From Nocardia sp. MH4 (GTDB lineage: Bacteria > Actinomycetota > Actinomycetes > Mycobacteriales > Mycobacteriaceae), in assembly GCF_019266065.1 (NCBI RefSeq), contig NZ_LPNR01000098.1:33039-97038 (forward strand): 64,000 bases of DNA, in the 5' to 3' direction. Of this stretch, positions 8,269 to 16,147 are shown piece by piece. The notes beneath the pieces were generated by a model. That model worked only from the letters and a program-made list of their open reading frames with translations, had not been told where the DNA came from and made no database searches. The stretch's first letter is position 1, and every line of letters starts with the position of its first letter. Position numbers and translations under genes: made by a program.

Positions 8269-9269
8269 GCCAGGGACTCCTGCTCGGTGGTGGCGCGGTC
8301 GTTGTCATGCTCTGCGGCCGTCGCCGGCCGCTGAGCGCTTCTTCCCGTCAGGGTGAGGAAGACGTCGTCGAGGTTGGGGGTGTGCACGGAAATGCCGCCC
8401 GCTTCGATGTTCTCGGCGTCCAGCAGATCGAGCACGGCGCGCAGGGAGCGCACGCCGCCGTCGCTGGGGACCGCCAGGGTGAGGCCGTCGCCGGCGTCGA
8501 GCACCCGCGCGGACGGGCCGAGCGCGTACTGCGCGGCGGCCAGCGCGCGCTGATCGGCGAAGTCGATGCGGATGTGCCCGCCGGGGATCAGCCGCTTCAG
8601 TTCGGCTGCGGTGCCCTCGGCGACGATGCGGCCCTGGTCGAGCACCGCGATGCGGTCGGCCAGCTGATCGGCCTCCTCGAGGTACTGGGTGGTGAGGAAG
8701 ACGGTGACGCCGAGGTCGTCGACCAGGCCGCGGATGATGTCCCAGATTGCCCGGCGGCTGCGCGGGTCGAGGCCGGTGGTCGGCTCGTCGAGGAAGATCA
8801 CCCGCGGGTTGCCGACCAGCGTCATGGCCAGATCGAGCCTGCGGGTCATGCCGCCGGAGTAGGTGCTCGCCGGTTTGTCGGCCGCCTCGACCAGGTCGAA
8901 GCGCTCCAGCAGTTCGGTGGCCAGGCCGCGGGTGTCGCGGCGGGGCAGATGGTTGAGATCGCCCATCATGTGCAGGTTCTCGCGGCCGGTGAGCAGTTCG
9001 TCGACGGCCGCGAACTGTCCCGTCACGCCGATCAGCTCGCGCACGCCGTCACGTTCGGTCACCACGTCGTAGCCGCCGACGGCGATCTCGCCGGCGTCGG
9101 CGCCGATGAGCGTGGTGAGGATCTGCACCGTGGTGGTCTTGCCCGCGCCGTTGGGGCCGAGCAGGGAGAAGATCGTGCCCTCGGCGACGGTGAGGTCGAT
9201 GCCGTCGAGGACCGTGTGCTCGCCGTAGGCCTTGCGCAGGCCCCGTGCCGTGATGGCCGAGTTGACCAT
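8265..9269 (-). CDS. ABC transporter ATP-binding protein, DrrA-like
   Basis: The 334-residue protein has Walker A GPNGAGKTTT, the signature YSGGMTRRLDLA, Walker B VIFLDEPTTGLDP and the H-loop region TTQYLEEAD. A DrrA-type C-terminal domain ends LDDVFLTLTGR. In the H-loop the usual His is Gln, which is common in DrrA-like subunits. I chose the ATG at 9269, preceded by AAAGGGA. It forms an operon with the permease and lies downstream of the EXLDI gene. Confidence 0.9.
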   Translation of the reverse strand: MVNSAITARGLRKAYGEHTVLDGIDLTVAEGTIFSLLGPNGAGKTTTVQILTTLIGADAGEIAVGGYDVVTERDGVRELIGVTGQFAAVDELLTGRENLHMMGDLNHLPRRDTRGLATELLERFDLVEAADKPASTYSGGMTRRLDLAMTLVGNPRVIFLDEPTTGLDPRSRRAIWDIIRGLVDDLGVTVFLTTQYLEEADQLADRIAVLDQGRIVAEGTAAELKRLIPGGHIRIDFADQRALAAAQYALGPSARVLDAGDGLTLAVPSDGGVRSLRAVLDLLDAENIEAGGISVHTPNLDDVFLTLTGRSAQRPATAAEHDNDRATTEQESLA

Positions 9270-9390
9270 GGTCGTCCCTTTCCAGAGAATTTCATTCATT
9301 ACTGCGAATATGTGCATGAGTTATCGACACAGCCCCCAGGGGGCTGCGGTTGCTGGTGTGGGTGTGTGGTTGTAACCGGCAGACCGGGAA

Positions 9391-9918
9391 CTAGATGTCG
9401 AGTTCCTCGATCTGCGGGTGGGCGTGGATGTCCTCGACCTTGCGATAGAGCTTGTCGGGGACGCGACCCTTCAGGTCGGCCACGTCGTCGAGGATCTCGT
9501 ACTCGTAGTCGCCCCAGTCCCAGGGCCGGTCGCCGATGCCGAACATCCGGCGCCAGTATTTCCAGTCCTTCAGGTCGCCGGCGGCCTCGCCGGTCGGGTA
9601 GTCCTTCCACAGCGCCGTGTGCGTGTGCAGCACGAGCTTGCCCTTGCGACTGCGGTAGACCTGCTGGTGCAGCACCCGCTCGTCGCCGACATCGCGCCAT
9701 TCGCCCAGCAGGGTGCCCTGGAAGCGCACCTGCCGCACGCCGTCGCGACCCACCTGCAAGACGACCTCGTCGAAGCCGGCCTGGCGACCTTCCTCCAGGT
9801 CGATGAACCGGCGCAGCGCGGCGACCACCGCGCCGGAGATGTTGCCACCGACGAGTTCCTGCGCCCGCTGGAACAGGGGCAGATCATCGTCGGCTACGTA
9901 GATCGTCTTGTTGGGCAT
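9391..9918 (-). CDS. EXLDI-family protein with ribbon-helix-helix-like N-terminus
   Basis: The 175-residue protein ends exactly in EELDI, the terminal motif that names the EXLDI family. Residues 1-45 (KTIYVADDDLPLFQRAQEL, then SGAVVAALRRFI) look like a MetJ/Arc-type ribbon-helix-helix: one strand and two helices. The rest is rich in Trp and Asp with no catalytic motif that I recognise. It lies 121 bp upstream of a DrrAB-like exporter on the same strand. A repeated 8-mer sits inside its own promoter, so I infer a local repressor of itself and perhaps the exporter. The ATG at 9918 appears leaderless. Confidence 0.72.
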   Translation of the reverse strand: MPNKTIYVADDDLPLFQRAQELVGGNISGAVVAALRRFIDLEEGRQAGFDEVVLQVGRDGVRQVRFQGTLLGEWRDVGDERVLHQQVYRSRKGKLVLHTHTALWKDYPTGEAAGDLKDWKYWRRMFGIGDRPWDWGDYEYEILDDVADLKGRVPDKLYRKVEDIHAHPQIEELDI

Positions 9919-9924
9919 GCACTC

Positions 9925-9953
9925 ACTATACGTAGATGTATACGTACACACAA
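9925..9953 (-). promoter_or_regulatory. Promoter of the EXLDI gene, apparently leaderless
   Basis: On the minus strand TTGTGT and TATAGT are spaced by exactly 17 bp, a near-consensus sigma-A promoter. Only six bases separate TATAGT from the ATG, so transcription would begin at or next to the start codon. Confidence 0.7.
9927..9946. promoter_or_regulatory. Operator-like direct repeat TATACGTA
   Basis: TATACGTA occurs at 9927-9934 and again at 9939-9946, 12 bp apart, about one helical turn. Both copies lie within the EXLDI promoter, one overlapping the -10 hexamer. This layout suits co-operative ribbon-helix-helix dimers. Confidence 0.55.
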
Positions 9954-10094
9954 GGGGTGGTTCTCACCCACCCTCTGAACCGGAGTCGTCGCCACCCCGT
10001 ATCCCTCGTGTACGCGACGTTCCGTCCGTCGGTTCCCGCTGGTCCGACCGGGTACGCGGGCAGGGGACGCAGCACGCGAGAAAGAGGAGGGCCG

Positions 10095-11768
10095 ATGCCG
10101 AACCGAGTGGTCGACTACCTCGTTGACGCGGTATCCGGACTGGGGGTCACACATCTGTTCGGCGTCGACGGCGCCAATATCGAAGACCTCTACGACGCGA
10201 TCTTCGACGCGGGCGGGCGCCCGGCGGGCATCGTCGCCAAACACGAGTTCTCGGCGGCCACCATGGCCGACGGGTACGCGCGCAGCACCGGTGGACTCGG
10301 CGTGGTGGCCGCGACCTCCGGCGGCGGGGCGATGAACCTGGTCGCCGGGCTCGCCGAGTCCTTCGCGTCCCGGGTCCCCGTCCTGGCGCTGGTCGGACAA
10401 CCGCCTACCACCCTGGAAGGCCATGGGGCGTTTCAGGATTCGAGCGGACTGGCCGGATCGCTGGACGCCACGGCACTGTTCGCGGCGGTGAGCCGATACT
10501 GCGCGCGCGTCACCGATCCGGCCGAGCTGCCCGCCCAGCTCGCGGCGGCGGTCGCGGCGGCCGAGGGTGGCGGTCCCGCCGTGCTCCTCATCCCCAAAGA
10601 CGTGCAGCAGCAAGCGATGCCGGCAGCGGCGACGCGCCCGGCCCGGACCGGCGCGGCCGAGCTGCCGGTGCTCGACGCCGTCGTCGCCGAACTCGCCGCC
10701 GCCCGGCGCACCGGGAAGGTCGTGATCATCGCGGGCGATCAGGTCGCCCGCGACGACGCCCGCGCCGAACTGGCCGAGCTGGTCACCGCGCTCGACGCCT
10801 CGATCGGCCTGGCACCCGACGCCAAGGACGTCTACCCGAACGCCGGTCCCGGCTACTGCGGAGTCGCGGGCAGCATGGGGCACGCCGAACTCGCCGAGGC
10901 GCTGGCCGCGGCGAGCGCGTGCCTGCTGATCGGCACGCGGCTGCCCGTCACCGCGAGCGCTGGCCTGGACGCGGCACTCGCCGACCTCACGCTGCTCAGC
11001 ATCGGCGCGCTACCGCCCTATCCGGCCGCACTGCACACCACCGCCACCGACCTCGCCGCCGCCCTCGGCGAACTGCTGACCCGGATCGACGGCACCCCCA
11101 CCCACACCGATCCCCCGGCCGACCCGACTCCGATGACGGTGCCCGAGGCCGCGGGCCCCGGCCTGCGCTACCGCACCGTCGTCGAGGCCATTCAGCGTGA
11201 ATTACCCACTGGCGCGGATATTTTCGCCGACGCCGGTAACACCGGCGCCAGCGTGGTGCATTACCTGAGGGTGCCCGAGGGCGGACGATTCGTCGTCGCC
11301 CTCGGAATGGGCGGCATGGGCTACGCGTTCGGCGCGGGCATCGGTTCCGCCTTCGCCCGCCACGACGCCGCCGACGGTCCGCATCGCACGGTCGTGATCG
11401 CCGGCGACGGTTCCTTCTACATGCACGGCATGGAACTGCACACCGCCGTGGAACACGCCCTGCCGATCACCTTCGTGGTGTTCAACAACAACGCGCACGC
11501 CATGTGCGTCACCCGTGAACAGCTCTACTACCGGGACCGCTACAGCTTCAACCGTTTTCACCCCGCACACCTGGGAGCCGGCATCGCCGCCATGTTCCCC
11601 GGGCTCCCCGCCCGCACCGTCGACGAACCCGGTGAGCTCGCCGCCGCCCTGCGCGACAGCTTCACCGCCACCGGACCCTCGTTCCTCGAAATCCTCTGCG
11701 ACCCCGACGAAATACCGCCCTTCCTGCCCTTCCTGTCGACTATCGACGCTTCGAGGAGTACCCCGTGA
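10095..11768 (+). CDS. Thiamine-diphosphate-dependent enzyme (acetolactate synthase/decarboxylase superfamily)
   Basis: The 557-residue protein has the full three-domain ThDP layout. The catalytic Glu is at about residue 51 in KHEFSAATMADGYAR, a central FAD/NAD-like domain follows, and the C-terminal ThDP/Mg motif runs from GDG (about 437) to FNNN (about 463). It is closest in style to acetolactate synthase or phosphonopyruvate/benzoylformate decarboxylase relatives, and the specific reaction cannot be assigned. The ATG at 10095 follows AGAGGAGG; the open frame upstream is non-coding in character. It leads a four-gene operon with SRPBCC, KAS III-like and aminotransferase genes, suggesting decarboxylation or acyloin formation in a small-molecule pathway. 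Confidence 0.85.
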   Translation: MPNRVVDYLVDAVSGLGVTHLFGVDGANIEDLYDAIFDAGGRPAGIVAKHEFSAATMADGYARSTGGLGVVAATSGGGAMNLVAGLAESFASRVPVLALVGQPPTTLEGHGAFQDSSGLAGSLDATALFAAVSRYCARVTDPAELPAQLAAAVAAAEGGGPAVLLIPKDVQQQAMPAAATRPARTGAAELPVLDAVVAELAAARRTGKVVIIAGDQVARDDARAELAELVTALDASIGLAPDAKDVYPNAGPGYCGVAGSMGHAELAEALAAASACLLIGTRLPVTASAGLDAALADLTLLSIGALPPYPAALHTTATDLAAALGELLTRIDGTPTHTDPPADPTPMTVPEAAGPGLRYRTVVEAIQRELPTGADIFADAGNTGASVVHYLRVPEGGRFVVALGMGGMGYAFGAGIGSAFARHDAADGPHRTVVIAGDGSFYMHGMELHTAVEHALPITFVVFNNNAHAMCVTREQLYYRDRYSFNRFHPAHLGAGIAAMFPGLPARTVDEPGELAAALRDSFTATGPSFLEILCDPDEIPPFLPFLSTIDASRSTP

Positions 11769-12424
11769 CAACCAGCGCCCTGCCAGCACTCAGCGATATC
11801 CCCGACGAGGTGATCCCCGGCGTCCTGCGGATCGAGAATTCGGATCGGGAGGCGACGACCCCGATCATCATGGACATGCTGCGGTCGGTGTATCCGCACG
11901 ACCAGATCTACGGCGACTTCTGCCCCGTGCAGACCTACATCGCCGCACCGCCGCGCGAGGTCTTCGAATACCTCGCCGACACCCGCTCGCTGGAGGAATG
12001 GACCTACAGCCTGCGCGGATTCACCGAGACCGACGAACCGGGCCTGTGGTTGTCCTACGACCGGCTCGGCGACGCGACCAAGTGTTTCACCAGGACCGTC
12101 GCCAACGCCGACGCCATGACCGTGGACTACCACTGCGCCTGGGACCAGTCCGCACACCTGTGGATGATCTACCTGATGCGGGTCGTCGACGCGCAGGTGG
12201 TGTTCGACAAGCCGGGGTCGGTGGTGCTGTGGGTCAACTGCAAACACCCCTTCTACGACGAGAACGGTTATCCGGAGACCGCGCCGCCCAAGCGGCCGGT
12301 GTGGGTCGGCGATTTCTGGGAGATGTTCTCCGCCGGCCACCAATTGGAGCTCGACAACCTCAAGGCCATCTGTGAATACCGCGCGGCCCACGGGCTGCCG
12401 ATCAAGCCGGAGTGGATGCAGTGA
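11765..12424 (+). CDS. SRPBCC-fold protein in the biosynthetic operon
   Basis: The 219-residue protein carries a START/polyketide-cyclase-like segment: VQTYIAAPPREVFEYLADTR begins the helix-grip fold and the C-terminal helix is WEMFSAGHQLELDNLKAICEY. A N-terminal extension of about 55 residues precedes the domain. Such folds bind hydrophobic ligands or act as cyclases and aromatases. The start overlaps the ThDP gene stop (GTGA), and the end overlaps the KAS III-like gene start. The role is presumably handling or cyclising the pathway intermediate, by inference. Confidence 0.7.
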   Translation: MTTSALPALSDIPDEVIPGVLRIENSDREATTPIIMDMLRSVYPHDQIYGDFCPVQTYIAAPPREVFEYLADTRSLEEWTYSLRGFTETDEPGLWLSYDRLGDATKCFTRTVANADAMTVDYHCAWDQSAHLWMIYLMRVVDAQVVFDKPGSVVLWVNCKHPFYDENGYPETAPPKRPVWVGDFWEMFSAGHQLELDNLKAICEYRAAHGLPIKPEWMQ

Positions 12425-13440
12425 ACATGCCGCAAGTGAGTCTGGTCGACGTCGCGAGTTACCTGCCCGGCGAGCCGGTCCCGACCGAATACTTCACCCA
12501 GTTCTCCCGCTCGGAGCGGATGGCCAAGAACGTGATGTTCCGGTCCCCGACCGGACGCCACCACGTCGACCGCGACGAAACCGCCGTCGACATGGCCGAG
12601 AAGGCCTTCGCGCCGCTGCGGGAACGGCACGGCGATGGCCTGGCCGCCGAGATCGACATCATCCTCACCCACACCCAGCTGCCCGACAATCCCGTGCTCG
12701 GCGCCGGCCCCGAGCTGGCCCGGCGCCTCGGCGCCAAGCCCTCGCATGTCCTGGACGTGCACAACGGCGGCTGCGCGGCCTTCGTGCACATGATGGCGCT
12801 GGCCCGGATGATCATGGCCACCAGCGACGCCAAGACCGCGCTGATCGTCGCCGCCCAGAACTGCGCGGGCCCGGTGTTCACCCAGCCCGACATCCGCAAG
12901 CTCGCGCAGGCGCCGGTGCCCGGCGACGGCTGCGGCATCGGCTTGCTCCGCAAGGACGATTCGGCGCCGATCCTCGACATCGAATGCCGCACCTATCCCG
13001 AATTCGCCGGTGACATGGACTTCTCCACCAACGGCCCGCGCAAGTACTGGGAACCGGGCGAGGGTCAGGGCTGCGTGAGCTTCACCGAATCGAAGATCAC
13101 CAAGGTGTTCGCGCGCGGCAACCGGCTCGTCCCCGAGGTGGCGCTGGCGGTGTGCGATCACATCGGGGTGAAGGGCCGTGACATCGACACCTTCGTCACC
13201 AATCAGCCGAATCGGCTGTTCCTGCGCAACTGGCACGACGCGCTGGAACTGCCCGCCGAACGCCATCCCGACACCTTCGACCAGTGCGGAAACCTGTTCG
13301 CCGCAGGCATTCCGGTGACCCTGGATGTGGAGAACCGGGCGGGCCGATTGCGCAACGGCTCGGTGGTGCTGCTGTCGGCGTTCGCGCACGCCGGTGATTT
13401 CGCCGGCGCGGCCGCCGTGCGCTGGGGCGCGGCGCGATGA
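12421..13440 (+). CDS. 3-oxoacyl-ACP synthase III-like enzyme with altered catalytic triad
   Basis: The 339-residue thiolase-fold protein has the nucleophile Cys118 in HNGGCAAFVH and the conserved Asn291 in CGNLFAAGIP. At the place of the catalytic His (normally HQxNxR) it reads NQPNRL, so His is replaced by Asn261. It therefore looks like a KAS III relative that transfers acyl groups or condenses without the usual decarboxylating His. The GTG at 12421 overlaps the preceding stop and has CGGAG 8 bp upstream; the ATG at 12427 is an alternative. Coupled genes encode a ThDP enzyme and an aminotransferase. Confidence 0.85.
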   Translation: MNMPQVSLVDVASYLPGEPVPTEYFTQFSRSERMAKNVMFRSPTGRHHVDRDETAVDMAEKAFAPLRERHGDGLAAEIDIILTHTQLPDNPVLGAGPELARRLGAKPSHVLDVHNGGCAAFVHMMALARMIMATSDAKTALIVAAQNCAGPVFTQPDIRKLAQAPVPGDGCGIGLLRKDDSAPILDIECRTYPEFAGDMDFSTNGPRKYWEPGEGQGCVSFTESKITKVFARGNRLVPEVALAVCDHIGVKGRDIDTFVTNQPNRLFLRNWHDALELPAERHPDTFDQCGNLFAAGIPVTLDVENRAGRLRNGSVVLLSAFAHAGDFAGAAAVRWGAAR

Positions 13441-14465
13441 CCACGCGCCTCGCGGAACCGACGATCCCCTCCCGTCGGTTCCGCACCTCGGCCACGCCGA
13501 TGCTGTTCGACCTCTCGCTCAGCGAGAACCCCTTCCCGCCGCTGCCGTCGGTCGTCACGGCGGTCAACGACACACTCGCCCAGGCGAATCGGTATCCGGA
13601 GTTCCTGCCCGAGCGGTTGCCGCGGGTCATCGCCGAACGCCTCGGCGTCCGGCCGGAACAGGTGGTGGTCGGCTCCGGCGCCACCGGCGTCGCGCAGCAG
13701 GTGCTTCGGGCCCTGTCCGGCGGCGAACTCGTCACCAGCACACCGACTTTCGACGGCTACCCGATGCTGGCGGACATGACCGGCATGACATTGGTGCCGG
13801 TGCCGCTCGACCCGGCGGGCGAGCAGGATCTGACCGCGCTGCGCCGCGCGGTCAACCGGCGCACCGCGCTGGTCGTGCTGTGCAGGCCGCACAATCCGAC
13901 CGGAACGGTGCTCGACGCCGGCGCGGTGCGCTCGTTCCTGTCCGCGCTCCCCCGCCGGGTTCCGGTGCTGCTCGACGAGGCCTACGTCGAATTCCTCGAC
14001 CCGGCCGACCGCCTCGACGTGCACGCGCTGCTGCACCGCCACCCGAATCTGCTGGTGTTGCGGACCTTTTCGAAGGCGTACGGTTTGGCGGGCCTGCGCA
14101 TCGGCTACTGCGTCGGCCGCGGCGACCTGATCGAGCGCATCAGTCGCCAGCAGCTGCCGTTCGGCATCGGCACCGCCGCCGTGGCCGCGGTCCGGGCCGC
14201 CTACGCCGCCGACGACGAACTCCACGACCGCATCCAGCGGATCAACCGGGAACGCGACGTCCTGCGAACGGACTTGCGCGCCTGCGGCATCGACGTGCAC
14301 CGCAGCCACGCCAACTTCCTGTATCTCCCCGGCCCCGGCGTCGCCACCGCGCTCCGCCGGGCGGGCATCAAAGCCAAGTCCTACCCGGACGGCAGTGCCC
14401 GGATCGCGGTCGGCGACCCCCTAGCCGGCCGCGCCGTGCACGCGGCCCTGATCGACCTGCGCTGA
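13437..14465 (+). CDS. Class I/II PLP aminotransferase, HisC-like
   Basis: The 342-residue protein belongs to the histidinol-phosphate/aromatic aminotransferase subgroup. LSLSENPFPP is the substrate-arm start, GSGATG the phosphate loop, RPHNPTG and LLDEAYVEF hold cofactor contacts, and FSKAYGLAGLR carries the Schiff-base Lys. It overlaps the KAS III-like gene by 4 bp and ends at a 15-bp hairpin, so it is the last gene of the operon. A true histidine role is unlikely in this context. It probably aminates a ketone or keto acid made by the upstream enzymes. Confidence 0.85.
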   Translation: MTTRLAEPTIPSRRFRTSATPMLFDLSLSENPFPPLPSVVTAVNDTLAQANRYPEFLPERLPRVIAERLGVRPEQVVVGSGATGVAQQVLRALSGGELVTSTPTFDGYPMLADMTGMTLVPVPLDPAGEQDLTALRRAVNRRTALVVLCRPHNPTGTVLDAGAVRSFLSALPRRVPVLLDEAYVEFLDPADRLDVHALLHRHPNLLVLRTFSKAYGLAGLRIGYCVGRGDLIERISRQQLPFGIGTAAVAAVRAAYAADDELHDRIQRINRERDVLRTDLRACGIDVHRSHANFLYLPGPGVATALRRAGIKAKSYPDGSARIAVGDPLAGRAVHAALIDLR

Positions 14466-14484
14466 CCGCGGTCGATCGATGACC

Positions 14485-14523
14485 GGATGACCTGGTGGCC
14501 TCCCCTTCGCCACCAGGTCATCC
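14485..14523. terminator. Terminator hairpin after the four-gene biosynthetic operon
   Basis: A perfect 15-bp stem (14485-14499 with 14509-14523) with a 9-nt loop lies between the aminotransferase gene and a convergent small membrane-protein gene. Confidence 0.8.
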
Positions 14524-14533
14524 GCCTTCGAAC

Positions 14534-14851
14534 TCAGCTACCCCCACCGCAGCTGCTCGAGCTCCCGCCGCCACAACTGCTGGAACTTCCGCTGCCGCAA
14601 CTGCTCCAGCTGCTCGACCCCGAGTCGCTGCCGCTCGAGCCGTAGTCCGTCCAGGCGCTGCCACTGGACCAGCCGCTGTCACTGGACCGCCGTCGCGATC
14701 TGCCCTGCACCTGTCTGATGCGCCGCTGCTCGGGAGATTCGCTCACCGCGCGGACGATGGACAGGATGATCAGCACCGGCACCGTCACGAAGACAGCGAG
14801 CGCGGCGACGACGATGACGATCGCGAGGATCATCACGATCATTTCGCTCAT
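14534..14851 (-). CDS. Small membrane protein with Ser/Gly/Cys-rich tail (array member 4)
   Basis: The 105-residue protein has one long N-terminal hydrophobic helix (residues 5-35). Basic RRIRQVQGRSRRRSS follows, then a tail in which SSSSCGGGS-like units repeat to the very C-terminus. GGGGAGG precedes the ATG. It is the last of four consecutive minus-strand genes with the same plan. Low-complexity Gly/Ser/Cys ends of this kind are seen in TIGR04222-type actinobacterial proteins; their function is unknown to me. Confidence 0.72.
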   Translation of the reverse strand: MSEMIVMILAIVIVVAALAVFVTVPVLIILSIVRAVSESPEQRRIRQVQGRSRRRSSDSGWSSGSAWTDYGSSGSDSGSSSWSSCGSGSSSSCGGGSSSSCGGGS

Positions 14852-14953
14852 GGAACCTCCCCTTGTCGGCCTGGTGTGTCGATGCCGAAGGTAGGACCGA
14901 GCCCTTGCAATCCCCTTTCGGCCGACCTGTACCCCTGGTCGCCAGGCCGGCGA

Positions 14954-15322
14954 TCAGCCTCCGCCGCCACCCCCACAGCCGCCACCGCCACCGCCACCGC
15001 CACAGCCGCTGTTACCGCCACCGCCGTCACCGCCCGTGGTGCCCGCGAGGTCGCTGCCGCCGCCATCGCCGCCACCGGCACTCGAGCCACCGACAGCGGC
15101 GGCGCCACGGGAGCCTCCGGCAGACGCACCCGCCCGCCACCCGTCAGCGCGCTGTCCGGCCCCCGACGCCCGCCCGAACACCGAGCCGGCCCGGCGGAGC
15201 TCACGAATACCGCCGACCAGGATCACCCCGGCGATGGCGAACAGCGGCACACCCGCCATGAGTGATTTCCCGACCACCGTCGCGCCGATCACGGCCAGCA
15301 ACAACGCGGAGACGAAGAACAT
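14954..15322 (-). CDS. Small membrane protein with Gly/Cys-rich tail (array member 3)
   Basis: The 122-residue protein begins MFFVSALLLAVIGATVVG and has two hydrophobic segments up to about residue 40. A Gly/Ala/Ser linker leads to a poly-Gly tail interrupted by two single Cys. A G-rich ribosome site precedes the ATG. Hydrophobic head plus Cys-bearing Gly tail is shared with its three neighbours, although the heads are not closely similar to each other. Confidence 0.68.
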   Translation of the reverse strand: MFFVSALLLAVIGATVVGKSLMAGVPLFAIAGVILVGGIRELRRAGSVFGRASGAGQRADGWRAGASAGGSRGAAAVGGSSAGGGDGGGSDLAGTTGGDGGGGNSGCGGGGGGGGCGGGGGG

Positions 15323-15469
15323 ATCGGACCCCCCAATGAGTTCTGATCCAAGTTGTACCCCAGCTGATTCCCCCGAAACCGCAGTCGGCTCACCTCGGCC
15401 TGCGCCCGTCGTCGAAGCATCCGGCGGACCAGGCGCTACCGCAGGCAGGGCCGCACGGGCACCGAACGA

Positions 15470-15760
15470 TCAGTCGCTACCGCCGCCGCAACCACCCGAC
15501 GAACCACCGTCGTCGTGACTGCCGTCCTCGTCGCGCAACGTGCGCAATGTGCGCGAGGCACTGGCCAGACCCGCCGCGCTCGCGCCCCACACCCAGCGCG
15601 CGGGTTGTCCACGCCGGGTAACCCGACGCGGACGGTTTCGCACCCCCACGATCACCACCAGCGACGCGGCGCACGCGAGCAGCGCGACGCCGACGACCGG
15701 CGAGAAACCGAACGCGATGACGCCCAGAAGCACGAGCAGCACCGCCGCGCCGAACACCAT
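15470..15760 (-). CDS. Small membrane protein with GGCGGG tail (array member 2)
   Basis: The 96-residue protein has two hydrophobic helices (about residues 1-45), a basic loop RNRPRRVTRRG and an end SSGGCGGGSD. I chose the ATG at 15760 because GGAGG lies 7 bp upstream; an in-frame start six codons earlier lacks one. It belongs to the same four-gene array of Cys/Gly-tailed membrane proteins. Confidence 0.65.
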   Translation of the reverse strand: MVFGAAVLLVLLGVIAFGFSPVVGVALLACAASLVVIVGVRNRPRRVTRRGQPARWVWGASAAGLASASRTLRTLRDEDGSHDDGGSSGGCGGGSD

Positions 15761-15784
15761 GGCCGACCCTCCGACCACACGCGA

Positions 15785-16072
15785 TCAGCTACCGCCGCCG
15801 CACCCGCCGCCACCGCAACCGCCGCCGCCCCCACCATCACCATGGTGCGAGTCGCCACCGGCCACCCACCCGAAACCGCCCGCCCCCGCCGCACCTGACC
15901 CCGCGCCCCAGCGCTGCCTCGCCGAGGACCCCCCGCGCGCCGAGGCCCGCACCCAGGCGACCGCGAGCAGCACCACCGCGAGCACCATCACCGCGATCCC
16001 GATGGACGCCGAGACGATGGTGGTGACGAGTCCGATCAACACCAACAGCAGAGCCGAAAGAACGAGCCGCAT
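15785..16072 (-). CDS. Small membrane protein with CGGGGCGGGS tail (array member 1)
   Basis: The 95-residue protein starts MRLVLSALLLVLIG and has two hydrophobic segments to about residue 38. A short basic stretch, an SHHGDGG patch and a tail CGGGGCGGGS follow. The ATG at 16072 follows GGGGGGAA. It is the first gene of the array on the minus strand, and it lies downstream of the DUF3558 lipoprotein gene on the same strand. Confidence 0.68.
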   Translation of the reverse strand: MRLVLSALLLVLIGLVTTIVSASIGIAVMVLAVVLLAVAWVRASARGGSSARQRWGAGSGAAGAGGFGWVAGGDSHHGDGGGGGGCGGGGCGGGS

Positions 16073-16147
16073 GGATTCCCCCCGAAATCGAGTCCTACCT
16101 CTGTTGTACCGGAGGCTCCGGAAGGCGGCCACCAGCGCCGACTTTCG

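Noticed and set aside
14954..16072. Gly-rich frames as mere low-complexity artefacts
   Set aside because: Rejected as artefacts because each has a ribosome site, a hydrophobic head and the same tail on the same strand; they were kept as genes.
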